Below are positions 20,692-31,455 of a stretch of DNA of 64,000 nt, one piece after another. A model generated the notes under the pieces. It was not told the origin of the DNA. It saw only the letters and a program-made list of their open reading frames with translations, and did not search any database. Both the position numbers and the translations under genes were made by a program. The stretch's first letter is position 1. Every line of letters starts with the position of its first letter. Source of the DNA: Chthonobacter rhizosphaerae (lineage in GTDB: Bacteria; Pseudomonadota; Alphaproteobacteria; Rhizobiales; Pleomorphomonadaceae); contig NZ_JACDIS010000001.1 of NCBI RefSeq assembly GCF_013839525.1, positions 1-64,000 of the forward strand. Direction: 5' to 3'.

Positions 20692-21576
20692 ATGATCCCG
20701 CACGTCTTCGACCGGTCTCTTCTGAAGGCCCGGCGGCGAAAAGCCATCGCCGAGGCGCCGGCCGGCGCGGATTTTCTTCTGGACCTCGTTGCGGACGACC
20801 TCGCCGAAAGACTGGCCACGGTTTCGCGCACGTTCGACCTCGCCGTCGCGATCGGCGGGCCGACCGACGCCATCGCCCGCGCGGTGGCGCAAAGCGGCAA
20901 GGCGGCCCGCACCGTGCGCGCCGACGTGTTCGCCGCCGGCCCGGACGGCGCCCACCCGGCCGAGGTGGTGATCGACGACGAGGCCCTGCCCTTCGCGGAC
21001 GGCTCCGCCGACCTGGTGGTCTCCGGCCTTTCGCTGCAATGGGTGAACGACCTGCCGGGCGCGCTCATCCAGATCCGCCGCATGCTGAAGCCGGACGGCC
21101 TTTTCCTCGCCACCTTCGCGGGGGGTGACAGCCTGACGGAGCTGCGCCAGGCCTGGCTGGCGGCGGAGGCGGAACGCTCCGGCGGCGTCTCGCCCCGGGT
21201 CGCGCCGTTCGCCGAGGTGCGGGACCTCGGCGGCCTTCTGCAGCGGGCGGGCTTCGCCCTGCCGGTGGCCGACCAGGACCGGCTGACCCTGCGCTACCGG
21301 ACGCCCTTCCACCTGATGCGCGAACTCGCCGCCATGGGCGCCGGCAACCCGCTGGCGGAGCGCCGGCGCGGCCTGACCGGCCCCGGCCTGATGGCCCGGG
21401 CGGCGGACCTCTACCAGGAGGCCCACGCGGACCCGGACGGGCGCGTGCGCGCCACGCTGACGCTGGTCTCCGTGTCCGGATGGGTTCCGCACGAAAGCCA
21501 GCAGAAGCCGCTGAAGCCGGGTTCGGCCAAGATGCGGCTGGCGGACGCCCTGAAGACCACGGAAAACCCGCTCTGA
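20692..21576 (+). CDS. Class-I SAM-dependent methyltransferase, NDUFAF5/BioC-like
   Basis: A 294-residue methyltransferase-domain protein. The start MIPHVFDRSLLKARRRKA matches the family, whose human homologue NDUFAF5 modifies a complex-I subunit. The VVSGLSLQWVNDLPGAL run resembles BioC/NDUFAF5 motif regions, and the C-terminus has the family GWVPHESQQKPLKPGSA. The glycine-rich SAM loop is not canonical (AVAIGGPTDAIAR), so catalytic activity should not be taken for granted. It is divergent from comF and convergent with the Flp pilin gene, 16 bases apart. Confidence 0.88.
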   Translation: MIPHVFDRSLLKARRRKAIAEAPAGADFLLDLVADDLAERLATVSRTFDLAVAIGGPTDAIARAVAQSGKAARTVRADVFAAGPDGAHPAEVVIDDEALPFADGSADLVVSGLSLQWVNDLPGALIQIRRMLKPDGLFLATFAGGDSLTELRQAWLAAEAERSGGVSPRVAPFAEVRDLGGLLQRAGFALPVADQDRLTLRYRTPFHLMRELAAMGAGNPLAERRRGLTGPGLMARAADLYQEAHADPDGRVRATLTLVSVSGWVPHESQQKPLKPGSAKMRLADALKTTENPL

Positions 21577-21592
21577 CGGCCGCAACGGCCGC

Positions 21593-21799
21593 TCAGTTGG
21601 TGCTCTCGTTCATGGTGGTGGCGAGATCGTCGTAGAGCGTCGTCTTCACGGCGGTGCTGAGCGACGACATGCCGATGAGCGCCACCACGATCATGGCGAG
21701 GATCAGCGAATATTCGAGCGCGACCGCGCCGCCCACGGCGGATCGGAACGCCGTCAGGCGGCGGCCGAGTCGGGTCCGGCTCTGGCGGACTTCGGTCAT
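21593..21799 (-). CDS. Flp family type IVb pilin
   Basis: A 68-residue pilin with the Flp signature GAVALEYSLILAMIVVALIGM: a Gly before the processing site, Glu-Tyr at +5/+6 and a single hydrophobic helix. The prepilin peptidase would cut after the Gly. The ATG at 21799 has GGAG at good spacing; an upstream GTG at 21829 overlapping the mutT stop is less likely. No tad secretion genes adjoin, so the assembly machinery must be elsewhere. A TadG-like protein lies about 11 kb away at 32577. Confidence 0.88.
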   Translation of the reverse strand: MTEVRQSRTRLGRRLTAFRSAVGGAVALEYSLILAMIVVALIGMSSLSTAVKTTLYDDLATTMNESTN

Positions 21800-21825
21800 C
21801 GTCTCCGACCTCGTCGTGTTCGTCC

Positions 21826-22245
21826 TCACACCAGGTCGATGAGGTGCGGGATCAGCGGATCATCCGCCGGCGGCATCGGATAGTCGCGCAGTCGATTGGG
21901 CTTGACCCAGGCGGTGGCCTGCCCTTCCCGAGACGTCACGAAGCCTTCCCAGCGTCGGCACACGTAAAGTGGCATCAAGAGATGAAATCTCTCGTAATCG
22001 AAACTCGCAAATGTGAGCGGTGCAAGACAAGGTTTCCGGATCGTCACGCCCAGTTCCTCATGCATCTCGCGGATGAGCGCATCCTCCGGCGTCTCGCCCG
22101 GCTCCAGCTTGCCGCCGGGAAACTCCCACAGCCCCGCCAGCGACTTCCCCTCCGGCCGCTGGGTGATGAGCACCCGGTTGTCCGCATCGATGAGCGCGCA
22201 GGCGACCACGAGCACGAGGGGTTTCGGAGCGGCCGGTTCGCCCAT
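21826..22245 (-). CDS. mutT: (Deoxy)nucleoside triphosphate pyrophosphohydrolase MutT
   Basis: A 139-residue Nudix hydrolase that removes 8-oxo-dGTP from the nucleotide pool. The Nudix box is complete: GGKLEPGETPEDALIREMHE then ELGV, with the catalytic REMHEE glutamates. The start MGEPAAPKPLVLVVACALID is chosen by length; the frame runs far upstream through repeat DNA. Together with argJ it belongs to a neighbourhood often found beside secA in related genomes. Confidence 0.93.
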   Translation of the reverse strand: MGEPAAPKPLVLVVACALIDADNRVLITQRPEGKSLAGLWEFPGGKLEPGETPEDALIREMHEELGVTIRKPCLAPLTFASFDYERFHLLMPLYVCRRWEGFVTSREGQATAWVKPNRLRDYPMPPADDPLIPHLIDLV

Positions 22246-22765
22246 GGGCAAGTATCCTTCAAGAGCAGGGACGGAGCCGGCGAGAAGACCGGAAGACGAG
22301 AGCCGGACAGGCGGCGGGCGCGGAGTGTGCCGGAGGCGACGGAGGAGGGCAAGGCGGGGGACGGTGGGCGTGTCGTCGGGGATGTGGGGGCGACGGGGCG
22401 GGATCGCGGGAGGCGGAGGTGGGGGTGTGGTGGGGGCGTGGGAGAGGGGCGGTTGTCCCCGGGAAGTGTCGCGGCGGGCGGGCGGGAGGCGTGGGTGGTC
22501 CGCCTGCGCGGACCATGACGAGTGCGGTGGCAGGGCGGGCGGAGCGGTCGTCAAGTCCGCGCGGTGGTGTTGCCCGCGCCCGTCATGGTCCGCGAACGCG
22601 GACCACCCATGCATAAGGTGGGGACAGGCCCGAGCGGCGGAACTTGGGGCGGGCCGGCGGGAGGCGTGGGTGGTCCGCCTGCGCGGACCATGACGAGTGC
22701 GGTAGCCGGGCGGGCGGAGCGGTCGCGGGCTGGCGGGAGGCATGGGGAGGCCGGGAGCCCCCCCC
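22246..22765. repeat. 520-bp gap with three copies of the TGGTCCGC palindrome
   Basis: Three 20-bp hairpins with stem TGGTCCGC / GCGGACCA lie at 22496-22515, 22586-22605 (opposite orientation) and 22671-22690. Flanking bases are conserved too: GGCGTGGG before and TGACGAGTGCGGT after the first and third. Further members are at 55688-55707 and, as a half copy, at 31282-31298. The remainder is G-rich and noncoding. The element behaves like a REP-type dispersed palindrome. Confidence 0.75.
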
Positions 22766-24007
22766 TCAGCTCCGGTAGTCCCCGTTGATGGCGACGTATT
22801 CCTTAGTCAGGTCGCAGGTCCAGACCGTGGCCGCGCCCTCGCCGAGGCCGAGGTCGACGCGGATGCGGATGTCCTGCTTCTTCATCTCGGCGCTGGCGGC
22901 GGCTTCGGAATAGCCGGCGTCGCGCTCGCCCTCCACGGCGACGCGGGTGTCGCCGAACCAGATGGCGAGGCGGTCGCGGTCGGCGGGCTCGCCGGCCTTG
23001 CCGACGGCCATGACGATGCGGCCCCAGTTGGCGTCCTCGCCGGCGATGGCGGTCTTCACCAGCGGCGAGTTGGCGATGGAGAGGCCGATGCGCCGGGCGG
23101 AGGCGTCGCTGGCGGCGCCGGTGACGGCGATCTCCACGAACTTGGTGGCGCCCTCGCCGTCCTTGACGACCAGGTGGGCGAGCTCCTTCAGGAGATCGTG
23201 GAGCGCGGCCCGGAAGCCCTGGAGGCGCGGATCGTCCGCCGCCTCGATGCGCGGCGCGCCGCGGCCGGCGGCCTTCTGAGTGGCGAACAGGATCAGCGTG
23301 TCGGACGTGGAGGTGTCGCTGTCCACCGTGATGGCGTTGAACGAGGTCTCCACCCCGGCCGACAGGAGCGCCTGCAGGACCGGCGCGGCGATCGGCGCGT
23401 CGGTGAACACGAAGGACAGCATGGTGGCCATGTCGGGCGCGATCATGCCGGCGCCCTTGGCGATGCCGTTGATCGTGACCGGCACGCCGCCGAGGTCCAC
23501 CGTGCGGGTGGCGACCTTCGGGAAGGTGTCCGTCGTCATGATGGCCTTGGCCGGCTCGATCCACGGCGTGGCGGCGAGCCGCCCGGCCGCCTCGTCCAGC
23601 ACCGCGCCGAACTTGCCCGGATCGAGCGGCTCGCCGATCACGCCCGTGGAGGCGAGGAAGACCGTGGCCGGATCGATGCCGAACACCCGCGCCACGTGAT
23701 CGGCGGAGATCCGCACCGTCTCGCGGCCCTTCCGGCCCGTGAAGGCGTTGGCGTTGCCGGAGTTGACGAGGAGCGCTCGGGCGCGGCCCTGGGAGAGGTT
23801 CTGCCGGCACCACTCCACCGGGGCGGACGGGCACTTGGACCTCGTGAACACGCCCGCCACCTCCGTGCCCTCGTCGAGAGCCACGATCAGCACGTCCGTG
23901 CGGTTGCGATACTTGATCCCCGCCTCGGCGGTGGCGAACCGCACGCCCTCGATGGCGGGCGCGTCAGGCGTGGAGGTGGGCGCGAGCGGGGAGACGGCGT
24001 GGGCCAT
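22766..24007 (-). CDS. argJ: Bifunctional glutamate N-acetyltransferase / amino-acid N-acetyltransferase ArgJ
   Basis: A 413-residue enzyme of arginine synthesis that transfers acetyl from N-acetylornithine to glutamate, recycling the acetyl group. ArgJ self-cleaves into two chains before the threonine of [10 protein letters not shown], which is present. Other family runs are [13 protein letters not shown] and GEGATKF. The start [17 protein letters not shown] is chosen by length. The upstream side, normally near the PpiC isomerase gene, is here interrupted by the AT-rich insert. Confidence 0.96.
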   Translation of the reverse strand: MAHAVSPLAPTSTPDAPAIEGVRFATAEAGIKYRNRTDVLIVALDEGTEVAGVFTRSKCPSAPVEWCRQNLSQGRARALLVNSGNANAFTGRKGRETVRISADHVARVFGIDPATVFLASTGVIGEPLDPGKFGAVLDEAAGRLAATPWIEPAKAIMTTDTFPKVATRTVDLGGVPVTINGIAKGAGMIAPDMATMLSFVFTDAPIAAPVLQALLSAGVETSFNAITVDSDTSTSDTLILFATQKAAGRGAPRIEAADDPRLQGFRAALHDLLKELAHLVVKDGEGATKFVEIAVTGAASDASARRIGLSIANSPLVKTAIAGEDANWGRIVMAVGKAGEPADRDRLAIWFGDTRVAVEGERDAGYSEAAASAEMKKQDIRIRVDLGLGEGAATVWTCDLTKEYVAINGDYRS

Positions 24008-24203
24008 GGGACGGGTCCGGACGGAGAGGCGCGCGCGGGCGCGCGACGCGGGGGAATGGATGCCGGAGGGTTTTGGGGGATGGGCGGGGGGAAGGCAAGG
24101 GGGATGGGGGAACAGTTGAGAGAGAACGGAATCTATACGCACTTTTAACGTGCTTAGAACACAATGGTAACCATCGAGCGTAAAGCCGCTGAGAGTTCGA
24201 CCA

Positions 24204-24719
24204 TTGATTACACGAGAGCATACGCAGGAAGCACTGTCTTGGGCACATGTCCATGCTTTGGCAGGGCGTGCTGGGGTTAATGTTGAACGAGCCACTCTCG
24301 ACTATGGAATAGATGGTACATTCTGGCCCGTGAAAAAGATCAAAGAAAAGCTGATTCAGAATGGTCATCCGATTGTTTTTCAGATAAAATCTACAACAAA
24401 ATGGACCTTAACTGAATCAGACGTCGTATACGACTTAGATGCCCGAGCTCATGTAGCACTTACTAGTCGAGAGCCTAGCGAGCCGATGGCCATACTGATC
24501 CTCTTATGCCTACCCCAAGACGACAATCTTTGGTATAGGCTAACAGAGAAAGCTTTGTTTTTGCGGAATTGCTGTTTTTGGATGGCTTTCAATGAACCAC
24601 CCACTCAGAATGCTTCAAGCATACGCATTAGAATACCGAGATCAAATATCCTCGATCCTCAAGCATTGCGAGCGCTACTGACGAAAGCCCGCGCACAGGC
24701 CTTAGAGGAGCCTTGTTGA
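24204..24719 (+). CDS. DUF4365 domain protein, putative PD-(D/E)xK-type nuclease
   Basis: A 171-residue protein starting at TTG, with GAGAG 8 bases upstream. The DUF4365 pattern is visible: an N-terminal helix with E9 ([10 protein letters not shown]), D37 in DYGIDGTF and Q60-I-K62 in VFQIKST, followed by a beta strand in [13 protein letters not shown] and QxK in this spacing resemble the catalytic core of Mrr/PD-(D/E)xK nucleases, so DNA cleavage is plausible but not shown. It is the first gene of a two-gene operon (2-base gap) in AT-rich DNA. A role in defence against phage or plasmids is inferred from fold and context only. Confidence 0.7.
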   Translation: MITREHTQEALSWAHVHALAGRAGVNVERATLDYGIDGTFWPVKKIKEKLIQNGHPIVFQIKSTTKWTLTESDVVYDLDARAHVALTSREPSEPMAILILLCLPQDDNLWYRLTEKALFLRNCCFWMAFNEPPTQNASSIRIRIPRSNILDPQALRALLTKARAQALEEPC

Positions 24720-24721
24720 TC

Positions 24722-25849
24722 ATGCGACATATGTCGTCAGTGATTTCACTAGGCGCACTCAAGCGCTATCTGATTTCTAAGGGATGGCAGTTTCGTCAAC
24801 TTCGCAATGGAGTTGAATTGTATTCCTTTGGCGAATATAACGACGCAATTGAGATCGTTCTACCACCCAACTACAGGTCGAGTAACGTACAGACCAGGAT
24901 ATCCGGCGCAATAAAAACCTTAAGCGCAGTTGAAAACTGCTCGGAAGACAATGTTGTGCAGCGAATATCGACTATCGGCGTCGATAAGTTTGTCACGATC
25001 TTTCCAAATAGCGCCGTAATGAATGCTAGCATACGCATGCGAGACGCCAACGAGTTTGTAAAGAGAGCATTCCGCTTTTTGATATCATCAGCGCATGCTG
25101 AACTAAACAACGAACCATACTATACTACTGCGTCGAGTGCAGCAGTTCAATTTGCCGAGAAGTGCAGATTCGGCCACACTTTCTCTGGGAGCTTCGGATT
25201 GGTTGTAGAGGCCCCGGTTGGCCCTCAAACGCTCGCCTCAGCAAGCCTAGCGCTACGCGCGCCACCCCTCGAACGCCGAGTAATGACACGACTTGCAAGA
25301 GGCCTTCAGATCGTAAGCGAAGCAGTGCAGCACGGAGAACCCGAGATAATTGTGAATAAATATAAGGAAGGCCTGAATGCGAATGCTTGTGAAGAGCTTA
25401 TGGCTATCGTTGATCTTCCGAAAGGAAGCAAAATGGGTTTTCAGGTTTTATTCTCCCCTGAATGGGGCGAACCGTCAGTAATCAACGCCTATGAGACTCT
25501 GTTTCTATCGCAGAGCGATAGCTCGAGGATTCTTAAACAGGCAGCGGTCAAACTCAGGTCTGTCAATATAACTACAGAAGATGGCATACGGGGAAGAGTG
25601 ATAACATTGCACTCCCCGATCGATCCGACACAAATTGATACGCCAGGGCAACGCTCGGCCGTGGTCGAATGGATAACAGAAGAATTTGGAAAACGAAGAG
25701 TTCGAATAGGACTGAGTCCAGAGGATTATCTAAAAGCAGTAGAAGCTCATGTATCAGGAAAAGAAATCTCTGCATTTGGAAAAATTGAAAAAAAGGGGCA
25801 CTGGCGATTGGAGGGCAGCCGAGATCTCCGTATAATCTCCACACAGTAA
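24722..25849 (+). CDS. Unknown 375-residue partner of the DUF4365 protein
   Basis: I do not recognise the family. The ATG at 24722 follows GAGGAG (24705-24710) by 11 bases; TTG codons at 24713 and 24716 are alternatives. No signal peptide or membrane segment is seen, so the protein is probably cytoplasmic. The N-terminal 60 residues suggest a small alpha/beta region (LKRYLISKGWQFRQLRNGVE). The C-terminal ~85 residues (RGRVITLHSPID, RRVRIGLSPEDYLKAVEAH, GKIEKKGHWRLEG) look like a compact beta-rich, possibly OB-like domain that could bind nucleic acid. The middle has no clear motif. Codon use matches its AT-rich neighbour, so both arrived together. Confidence 0.75.
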   Translation: MRHMSSVISLGALKRYLISKGWQFRQLRNGVELYSFGEYNDAIEIVLPPNYRSSNVQTRISGAIKTLSAVENCSEDNVVQRISTIGVDKFVTIFPNSAVMNASIRMRDANEFVKRAFRFLISSAHAELNNEPYYTTASSAAVQFAEKCRFGHTFSGSFGLVVEAPVGPQTLASASLALRAPPLERRVMTRLARGLQIVSEAVQHGEPEIIVNKYKEGLNANACEELMAIVDLPKGSKMGFQVLFSPEWGEPSVINAYETLFLSQSDSSRILKQAAVKLRSVNITTEDGIRGRVITLHSPIDPTQIDTPGQRSAVVEWITEEFGKRRVRIGLSPEDYLKAVEAHVSGKEISAFGKIEKKGHWRLEGSRDLRIISTQ

Positions 25850-25851
25850 TG

Positions 25852-25877
25852 CCGGCGAGCACGCATGCGCTCGCCGG
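25852..25877. terminator. Hairpin at the right end of the AT-rich insert
   Basis: CCGGCGAGC (25852-25860) and GCTCGCCGG (25869-25877) form a 9-bp stem with an 8-base loop directly after the stop of the second insert gene and 42 bases before the stop of the convergent PpiC gene. No strong T run follows on either strand. It may serve both genes. Confidence 0.5.
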
Positions 25878-25918
25878 GTAACAGCTGTCTAAACAGCGAT
25901 GCCAAACCTCTGTTTGAC

Positions 25919-26836
25919 TCACTCCGGCTTCGGAGCGCCCCCTGCCGCCGGCGCACCCTCGGCCGGGGCCGCGCCCGGGGCAGCCGCCGGAGCCTCGGCG
26001 GCCTGATCCAGTCGCTCCACCTTCGCCTTGCCCTTGAGGTCGCCGAGGACTTCCTGGAACTTCTCGCGCTGGACCACGGAGGCCACCTGCTCGCGCACCT
26101 CCTCGAAGGTGGGGGCGGGCTGGGTGCGCTTCTCGTCGGTCTTGATCACGTGCCAGCCGAACTGGCTCTGCACCGGGTCCTTGGTGTAGGCGCCCGGCTG
26201 CAGCGCGAAGGCGGCCGTCTCGAACTCCGGCACCATCTGGCCCTTGGTGAAGAAGCCGAGGTCGCCGCCGTTGACCTTGGAGCCGGGATCCTGCGACTTC
26301 TCGGCCGCGATCTTGGCGAAGTCGGCGCCGCCGTCCAGATCCTTGATGATGGCGCGGGCCTCCTCCTCGGTCTTCACGAGGATGTGACGGGCCTTCACCT
26401 CCTCGGGCGCCTCGTAGCCGGCGAGGTCCTTCTCGTAGCGGGCCTTCAGCTCCTCGTCGGTGACGGCGCCCTGCACCTTCTCCTCGATATAGGTGTTGCG
26501 CAGCGCCTGGGCCGACAGGAAGGACATGCGGTCCTTGAACTTCTGGCTCTGGTCGAGGCCGTCCGCCTTGGCGGCGTCGGCGATCACGTGCATGTCGATG
26601 AGGGCGTCGAGCACGATGGTGCGGCGGGCGGCCTCGGGCACCTGGGCGAGCTGCTCGCCGAAGACGTCGAGGGCGAGGTCGACCTCGGTCTTGGTGATGT
26701 CCTTGCCGTTGACGCGGGCGAGCACGTCGCCCTCCTGCGCGGCGGCGGGGGCGAGCGCCAGCACGCCGGCCACCAGCGCCGTGGAGGCGAGGCTCGCGGC
26801 CCGGCGGGCGATGGCCCGGGTGTTCAGGATCTGCAT
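25919..26836 (-). CDS. PpiC-type (parvulin) peptidyl-prolyl cis-trans isomerase, exported
   Basis: A 305-residue periplasmic foldase. Residues 1-33 form a signal peptide ending near APAAAQEG. A SurA-like N-terminal helical region follows, then a parvulin domain (about 135-230) with VKARHILVKTEEEAR, GGDLGFFTKGQMVPEFE and SQFGWHVIKTDE. The last 35 residues are an Ala/Pro/Gly-rich tail. It is divergent from secA, whose substrates it probably helps fold, with 429 bases between the two starts. Confidence 0.93.
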   Translation of the reverse strand: MQILNTRAIARRAASLASTALVAGVLALAPAAAQEGDVLARVNGKDITKTEVDLALDVFGEQLAQVPEAARRTIVLDALIDMHVIADAAKADGLDQSQKFKDRMSFLSAQALRNTYIEEKVQGAVTDEELKARYEKDLAGYEAPEEVKARHILVKTEEEARAIIKDLDGGADFAKIAAEKSQDPGSKVNGGDLGFFTKGQMVPEFETAAFALQPGAYTKDPVQSQFGWHVIKTDEKRTQPAPTFEEVREQVASVVQREKFQEVLGDLKGKAKVERLDQAAEAPAAAPGAAPAEGAPAAGGAPKPE

Positions 26837-27027
26837 GGGAAGGTTTCCTCTTGCCTTGTCGTGTCGCGGATGCCGGGGCTTCGCCCGGCTTTCGCGGTGT
26901 GTCGGTCCCGCCAGGGGCGGGCGTGCGATGGCATGCCCCCGCCCGGCCGCCTCCCCTCTTCCGTCGGCCGCCGGACGTCTCGGCTTCGGCGTATAGCGCG
27001 GCTCTGGGGCGCGGGGAAGGCGGAACG

Positions 27028-27056
27028 TTGACAAGGCCGGGGTCCCCTCTTAGGTA
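27028..27056 (+). promoter_or_regulatory. Candidate promoter of secA
   Basis: TTGACA (27028-27033) is followed after 17 bases by TAGGTA (27051-27056). The -35 is perfect and the -10 poor. It lies about 210 bases upstream of the secA start, in the divergent region shared with the PpiC gene. Confidence 0.4.
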
Positions 27057-27265
27057 GGGTCGGGCCCCTGACGCGGGTGGCCGGGCCGCTGACCGGCCCG
27101 CCGCCGACGCCACGACGGGGGCCGGCGCTCCCGCCGCCGACGGCTTCCGCCCCTGACGGCGCGGGACCGGTTTGACGACGACGGACGTTCGTTATCAAGC
27201 GGGTCTTCCGCTCGCCGCCGCATCCGGCGCGGGCGCCAGAACCCCGTCAGGAAGGATTGGCTGCC

Positions 27266-30052
<2,787 letters not shown>

Positions 30053-30075
30053 GCCGGGCGGGGCGAGAGGACCAG

Positions 30076-30104
30076 GGGCGGCACGGCGAGGCGCCGCCCT
30101 TTTT
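30076..30104 (+). terminator. Intrinsic terminator of secA
   Basis: GGGCGGC (30076-30082) and GCCGCCC (30093-30099) form a 7-bp stem followed at once by TTTTT (30100-30104), 24 bases after the secA stop. Confidence 0.85.
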
Positions 30105-30208
30105 CGTTGGCGGCGGGTGTGGCGCCCGGACCGTCACATGGCGAAGGGCGGGGCCGGAGCGGATGCGGGCCGATCCGCCGCGATGCGGGTGGGGACGCGG
30201 ACGGCTGG

Positions 30209-30228
30209 ATCCCGGCTTTCGCCGGGAT
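30209..30228. repeat. Solo copy of the ATCCCGGC dispersed palindrome
   Basis: ATCCCGGC-TTTC-GCCGGGAT is identical to the hairpin in the 175-bp repeats at 7707-8203, including the preceding GGCTGG and following GACGGG. It lies in the 318-base gap between secA and the SDR gene; the rest of that gap holds the secA terminator and nothing else recognisable. Confidence 0.8.
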
Positions 30229-30370
30229 GACGGGCGAGGGGCGGCCGACGGCTCTTCGCTTCGAAATGGACCGGGCCGGGCCGGGATCGCTTCTCCGCTT
30301 CGGCGGTTGACGGGGGAAGCGTCGGGCGGTCATCGTCCGGCCGTCGTCACACCCGCATCGGAGCGCGCCC

Positions 30371-31219
30371 ATGGCCACCCATCCCGCCTTCACCACGGAC
30401 GGCGTCGCCGTCGTCACCGGCGCGGCGAGCGGCATCGGCCGCGCGGCGGCGGAGCGGTTCGCGGGCCTTGGCCTGAAGGTGGCGCTCGCCGACGTGAACG
30501 AGCCCATGCTGGAGGAGGCCCGCGCGGCGGTGGCGGCGCTTGCGGGCGGCGACGACCGGGTGATCGCCGTGCCGACGGACGTGTCGGACCGGGCGGCCCT
30601 GGTGGCCTTGCGCGACGCCGTGGAGGCGCGCCTCGGCCCCGCCACCGTGCTGATGCCGAACGCCGGCCGGGAAGGCGGCGGCGGGCTGTTCGCGGACCCG
30701 ATCCGCTGGACCGAGACCATCGGCACCAACCTCTTCGGCGTCGTGAACGCCATCCAGGCTTTCGTGCCCGGCATGATGGAGCGGGGCGAGCCCGGCGCCG
30801 TGATCGTGACCGGGTCCAAGCAGGGCATCACCACGCCACCCGGCGACACCGCCTACAACGTCTCAAAGGCCGGCGTGAAGGTGGTGACCGAAGCGCTGGC
30901 GCACGACCTGCGCAGCCGCGAGGGATGCCGCGTGACCGCGCACCTCCTGATCCCGGGCTTCACCTTCACCGGTTTCACCCGCGTGCGGACGTCCGTAAAG
31001 CCCGACGCGGCGTGGACGCCCGAACAGGTGATCGACTTCATGATGGAGGCTGTGGACCGCGGCGACTTCTACATCCTCTGCCCGGACAACGACGTGACCC
31101 GCCCCATGGACGAGAAGCGCATGCGCTGGGCCATGGACGACGTGATCGAGAACCGCCCCGCCCTGTCGCGCTGGCACCCGGACTATGCGGACGCGTTCGC
31201 GGCATGGATGAAGGGGTGA
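30371..31219 (+). CDS. Short-chain dehydrogenase/reductase (SDR)
   Basis: A 282-residue NAD(P)-dependent oxidoreductase of the classical SDR type. The nucleotide-binding TGAASGIGRA is near 16-25, the NAG motif reads MPNAGREG, the catalytic serine lies in VTGSKQG and the Y-x3-K in AYNVSKAG. The long C-terminal tail (about 220-282: RPMDEKRMRWAMDD, RWHPDYADAFAAWMKG) is unlike small SDRs and could shape the substrate pocket. The substrate is unknown. It stands alone between secA and rirA. Confidence 0.9.
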   Translation: MATHPAFTTDGVAVVTGAASGIGRAAAERFAGLGLKVALADVNEPMLEEARAAVAALAGGDDRVIAVPTDVSDRAALVALRDAVEARLGPATVLMPNAGREGGGGLFADPIRWTETIGTNLFGVVNAIQAFVPGMMERGEPGAVIVTGSKQGITTPPGDTAYNVSKAGVKVVTEALAHDLRSREGCRVTAHLLIPGFTFTGFTRVRTSVKPDAAWTPEQVIDFMMEAVDRGDFYILCPDNDVTRPMDEKRMRWAMDDVIENRPALSRWHPDYADAFAAWMKG

Positions 31220-31281
31220 GACCACCAGGCATGAAAGAGCGACGCCCCGCGACGATGGCGAAATGCTTAGGGGCCGCCGTC

Positions 31282-31298
31282 GCGGACCATGACGGGAG
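31282..31298. repeat. Half copy of the TGGTCCGC palindrome
   Basis: GCGGACCATGACGGGAG matches the right arm and flank of the dispersed element found at 22496-22690 and 55688-55707. The left arm is missing. Confidence 0.5.
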
Positions 31299-31419
31299 AG
31301 GATGGGGCTCGCCGGGACGTTACTCCCGCGTCGACGTGGTCGAGGCCTGCACCACGTTCCCGTCCGCCTTCACAATCGAGCCCTCAGCGGCCTTCGCACT
31401 CTTTAGAACGACTCAAACC

Positions 31420-31448
31420 TTGACCCGGCGGGCGGAGTGACCTTATCT
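31420..31448 (+). promoter_or_regulatory. Promoter of rirA, possibly giving a leaderless mRNA
   Basis: TTGACC (31420-31425) and TTATCT (31443-31448) are spaced by exactly 17 bases. The -10 ends 7 bases before the ATG at 31456, so transcription would begin at or next to the start codon. No Shine-Dalgarno sequence precedes the gene apart from GGGG. Confidence 0.6.
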
Positions 31449-31455
31449 GGGGACC

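Larger units (their letters stand above)
24110..25880. mobile_element. AT-rich acquired insert carrying two unknown genes
   Basis: Base composition drops sharply here. Hand counts of three 60-base lines inside (starting at 24361, 24541 and 25081) give 33, 38 and 45 % G+C, against 72 % for a line inside secA (28441). Codon use shifts likewise to A/T-ending codons. The segment lies between argJ and the PpiC isomerase gene, which I recall as close neighbours in related genomes. No integrase, transposase, tRNA target or convincing flanking direct repeat is visible, so the route of entry is unknown. It contains one two-gene operon and ends near a 9-bp-stem hairpin. Confidence 0.7.

Noticed and set aside
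24110-25880. Prophage or classical genomic island
   Set aside because: Only two genes, no integrase, no tRNA target and no convincing flanking direct repeat (only about 5 matching bases near the ends).
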